From Actinomycetes bacterium (lineage in GTDB: Bacteria; Actinomycetota; Actinomycetes; Actinomycetales; Microbacteriaceae), in contig JAEWJG010000294.1 of the NCBI GenBank assembly GCA_023386675.1, positions 1 to 7,329 on the forward strand: DNA of 7,329 nucleotides, in the 5' to 3' direction. The position numbers and the translations under genes were made by a program. Below the pieces are notes generated by a model. That model worked only from the letters and a program-made list of their open reading frames with translations. It had not been told where the DNA came from and searched no databases. Shown here one piece after another: positions 6,408-7,329 of the stretch (its first letter is position 1; the number at the start of each line of letters is the position of its first letter).

Positions 6408-7190
6408 GTGGCACCGAAGCAGAACGACCGCGACGCGCGACTCGCCCGCGAGCGCCTACGCGCCTACCAGGCGCGCCAGACCGTGCACGAGCACAAGGCC
6501 AAGCGCCGTCGTCGTGACAACTGGGTGGCCGGAATAGCGGCCCTCGTCATCGTCGCCCTCGCGGTCGGCACGCAGCTCCTCTACTTCTCCGCGGGGCCGG
6601 GCGCCGCGAAGGCGTCGTCCTCGGCGCAGCCGTCGACGCCCGCCACGCCCTCGACCGGTGCGACCGTGCCGCCGAAGTCGCTGGCAGAGGACCGCACCTG
6701 GACCGGCACGATGACGATCAACGGGATCCCGCTGGGTGTTTCGCTCGACGGCGCCGCGGCCCCGCAGGCGGTCGCTTCCACCGTGTCGCTCGTGCAGAAG
6801 AAGTTCTACGACGGACTCACCTGCCACCGCTTGACGAACGGCGGCTTCTACGTGCTGCAGTGCGGCGACCCGGAGGGCAACGGCCAGGGCGGCCCGGGAT
6901 ACTCCTACGGCCCGATCGAGAACGCCCCCTCCGACAACGTCTACAAGGCGGGCACCATCGCCATGGCCCGCCAAGGGAACAACGCGGAGAGCCAGGGCAG
7001 CCAGTTCTTCATCGTCTACGAGGACACGACCATCCCCGCGGACACGGCCGGTGGCTACACCGTGATCGGCCAGGTCACCTCCGGCCTCGACCAGCTCAAG
7101 ACGCAGGTCGCGGACAAGGGTGTCCAGGGGGGCGGAACCGACGGCAAGCCGGCCGTGACCACCACCATCGACAGCTTCACCCTGCAGTGA
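6408..7190 (+). CDS. Membrane-anchored cyclophilin-type peptidyl-prolyl cis-trans isomerase
   Basis: The start is GTG at 6408, with GGAGGA (6397-6402) five bases upstream. The protein has 260 residues. Residues 1-38 are strongly basic and cytoplasmic (RLARERLRAY, KRRRRDN). Residues 39-60 form one membrane helix (WVAGIAALVIVALAVGTQLLYF). Residues 61-92 are a Ser/Thr/Pro/Ala linker. Residues 97-260 form the cyclophilin domain, which should therefore lie outside the membrane. Cyclophilin landmarks are FYDGLTCHRL (133-142, catalytic Arg141), FYVLQCGDP (147-155), GQGGPGY (159-165), IAMARQGNNAESQGSQFFIVY (within 184-204) and YTVIGQV (217-223). The human CypA Trp121-equivalent position appears not to be Trp, as in many bacterial forms. 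Cys139 and Cys152 could form a disulfide in the exported domain. It likely helps fold exported or wall proteins. It resembles the actinobacterial PpiB group, but I leave the symbol open. Confidence 0.95.
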   Translation: MAPKQNDRDARLARERLRAYQARQTVHEHKAKRRRRDNWVAGIAALVIVALAVGTQLLYFSAGPGAAKASSSAQPSTPATPSTGATVPPKSLAEDRTWTGTMTINGIPLGVSLDGAAAPQAVASTVSLVQKKFYDGLTCHRLTNGGFYVLQCGDPEGNGQGGPGYSYGPIENAPSDNVYKAGTIAMARQGNNAESQGSQFFIVYEDTTIPADTAGGYTVIGQVTSGLDQLKTQVADKGVQGGGTDGKPAVTTTIDSFTLQ

Positions 7191-7205
7191 TCGCGGCCGG
7201 TGCAA

Positions 7206-7211
7206 TAGGCT
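7206..7211 (+). promoter_or_regulatory. Candidate -10 element for the DUF349 gene
   Basis: TAGGCT lies 15 bp after the cyclophilin stop. The sequence 18 bp upstream (CTGCAG) is a poor -35, so this is tentative. The predicted start near 7218 would put the following hairpin at the head of the transcript. Confidence 0.3.
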
Positions 7212-7223
7212 GATTCCCAAACG

Positions 7224-7245
7224 TTCGGGCGGCATCCCGTCCGGA
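7224..7245 (+). other. Hairpin between the cyclophilin and DUF349 genes
   Basis: Arms 7224-7232 and 7237-7245 pair over 9 bp, with two G-U wobbles and a CATC loop. No T-run follows, so it is a poor intrinsic terminator. It could attenuate read-through from the cyclophilin gene or structure the DUF349 leader; the sequence does not decide which. Confidence 0.45.
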
Positions 7246-7269
7246 TCGCGCAGCAGCAAGGTGAGGCTC

Positions 7270-7329
7270 TTGGCTACTTCTGAACAGCACCCCTGGGGTC
7301 GTGTCGACGAGACCGGGACCGTGTACGTC
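7270..7329 (+). CDS. DUF349 domain-containing protein, N-terminal fragment
   Basis: Only 20 codons are visible before the right edge. They begin at a TTG with AAGGTGAGG (7258-7266) just upstream and read MATSEQHPWGRVDETGTVYV. The HPWGRVDETGTVYV opening is the pattern I associate with actinobacterial DUF349 proteins, which usually follow the cyclophilin gene at this locus. DUF349 proteins are long, charged and helical, with no settled function. An in-frame GTG at 7261 would add three residues but would use up the apparent ribosome-binding site. The family call rests on a short stretch plus gene order, so it should be treated as probable. Confidence 0.7.
   Translation, partial: MATSEQHPWGRVDETGTVYV

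Noticed and set aside
6268..6414. N-terminal extension of rarA, starting at 6414 or at the ATG at 6351
   Set aside because: The added residues do not look like RarA and the segment overlaps the divergent promoter and the start of the cyclophilin gene.
1..7329. Mobile elements, CRISPR arrays, tRNA/rRNA genes, toxin-antitoxin or defence genes, riboswitch classes
   Set aside because: I saw no direct or terminal repeats, transposase or integrase motifs, spaced repeats, cloverleaf or known defence domains. The window reads as conserved housekeeping chromosome. This was by eye only; a covariance-model scan would be more sensitive.

Overview
The window is high-GC chromosomal DNA from an actinobacterium, most likely a Microbacteriaceae-type member of the Micrococcales (Leifsonia-like). 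The evidence is the GC-rich codon use, frequent GTG/TTG starts, the cysteine-free S4 N-terminus, and the familiar actinobacterial gene order rarA - rpsD - DUF948 - small membrane protein - alaS - ruvX - mltG. No mobile element, CRISPR array, tRNA, rRNA, phage gene or sign of horizontal transfer was found. The genus is inferred from recalled protein and synteny patterns, not from a search.

Layout: positions 1-6267 are read on the minus strand, so transcription runs right to left. The order is rarA (AAA+ replication/recombination factor), rpsD (ribosomal protein S4, with its own leader and a strong terminator), a DUF948-type membrane protein, a 63-residue membrane protein, alaS (alanyl-tRNA synthetase), ruvX/yqgF (RNase H-fold nuclease), and the N-terminus of a probable mltG running off the left edge. 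Positions 6408-7329 are read on the plus strand: a membrane-anchored cyclophilin-type peptidyl-prolyl isomerase, then the first 20 codons of a DUF349-family protein cut by the right edge. The two blocks diverge from about 140 bp of shared promoter DNA (6268-6407).

Genes from DUF948 to mltG are closely spaced and co-directional (79, 41, 6 and about 1 nt gaps). They probably form one transcript that starts just after the rpsD terminator. rpsD appears to be its own unit: a promoter-like hexamer overlaps the end of the rarA region, a roughly 160-nt leader with two hairpins follows, and a 14-bp UUCG hairpin ends it. rarA may be translated from a leaderless mRNA.

The genes are mostly housekeeping (translation, replication-fork maintenance, rRNA/DNA processing, cell-wall assembly, protein folding). 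I found no new multi-gene system. The parts most worth a second look are the structured rpsD leader, the tiny conserved-looking membrane protein before alaS, and the rarA/PPIase divergent promoter. There is no gene-free stretch longer than 300 bases; the longest is 185 bp between rpsD and rarA.
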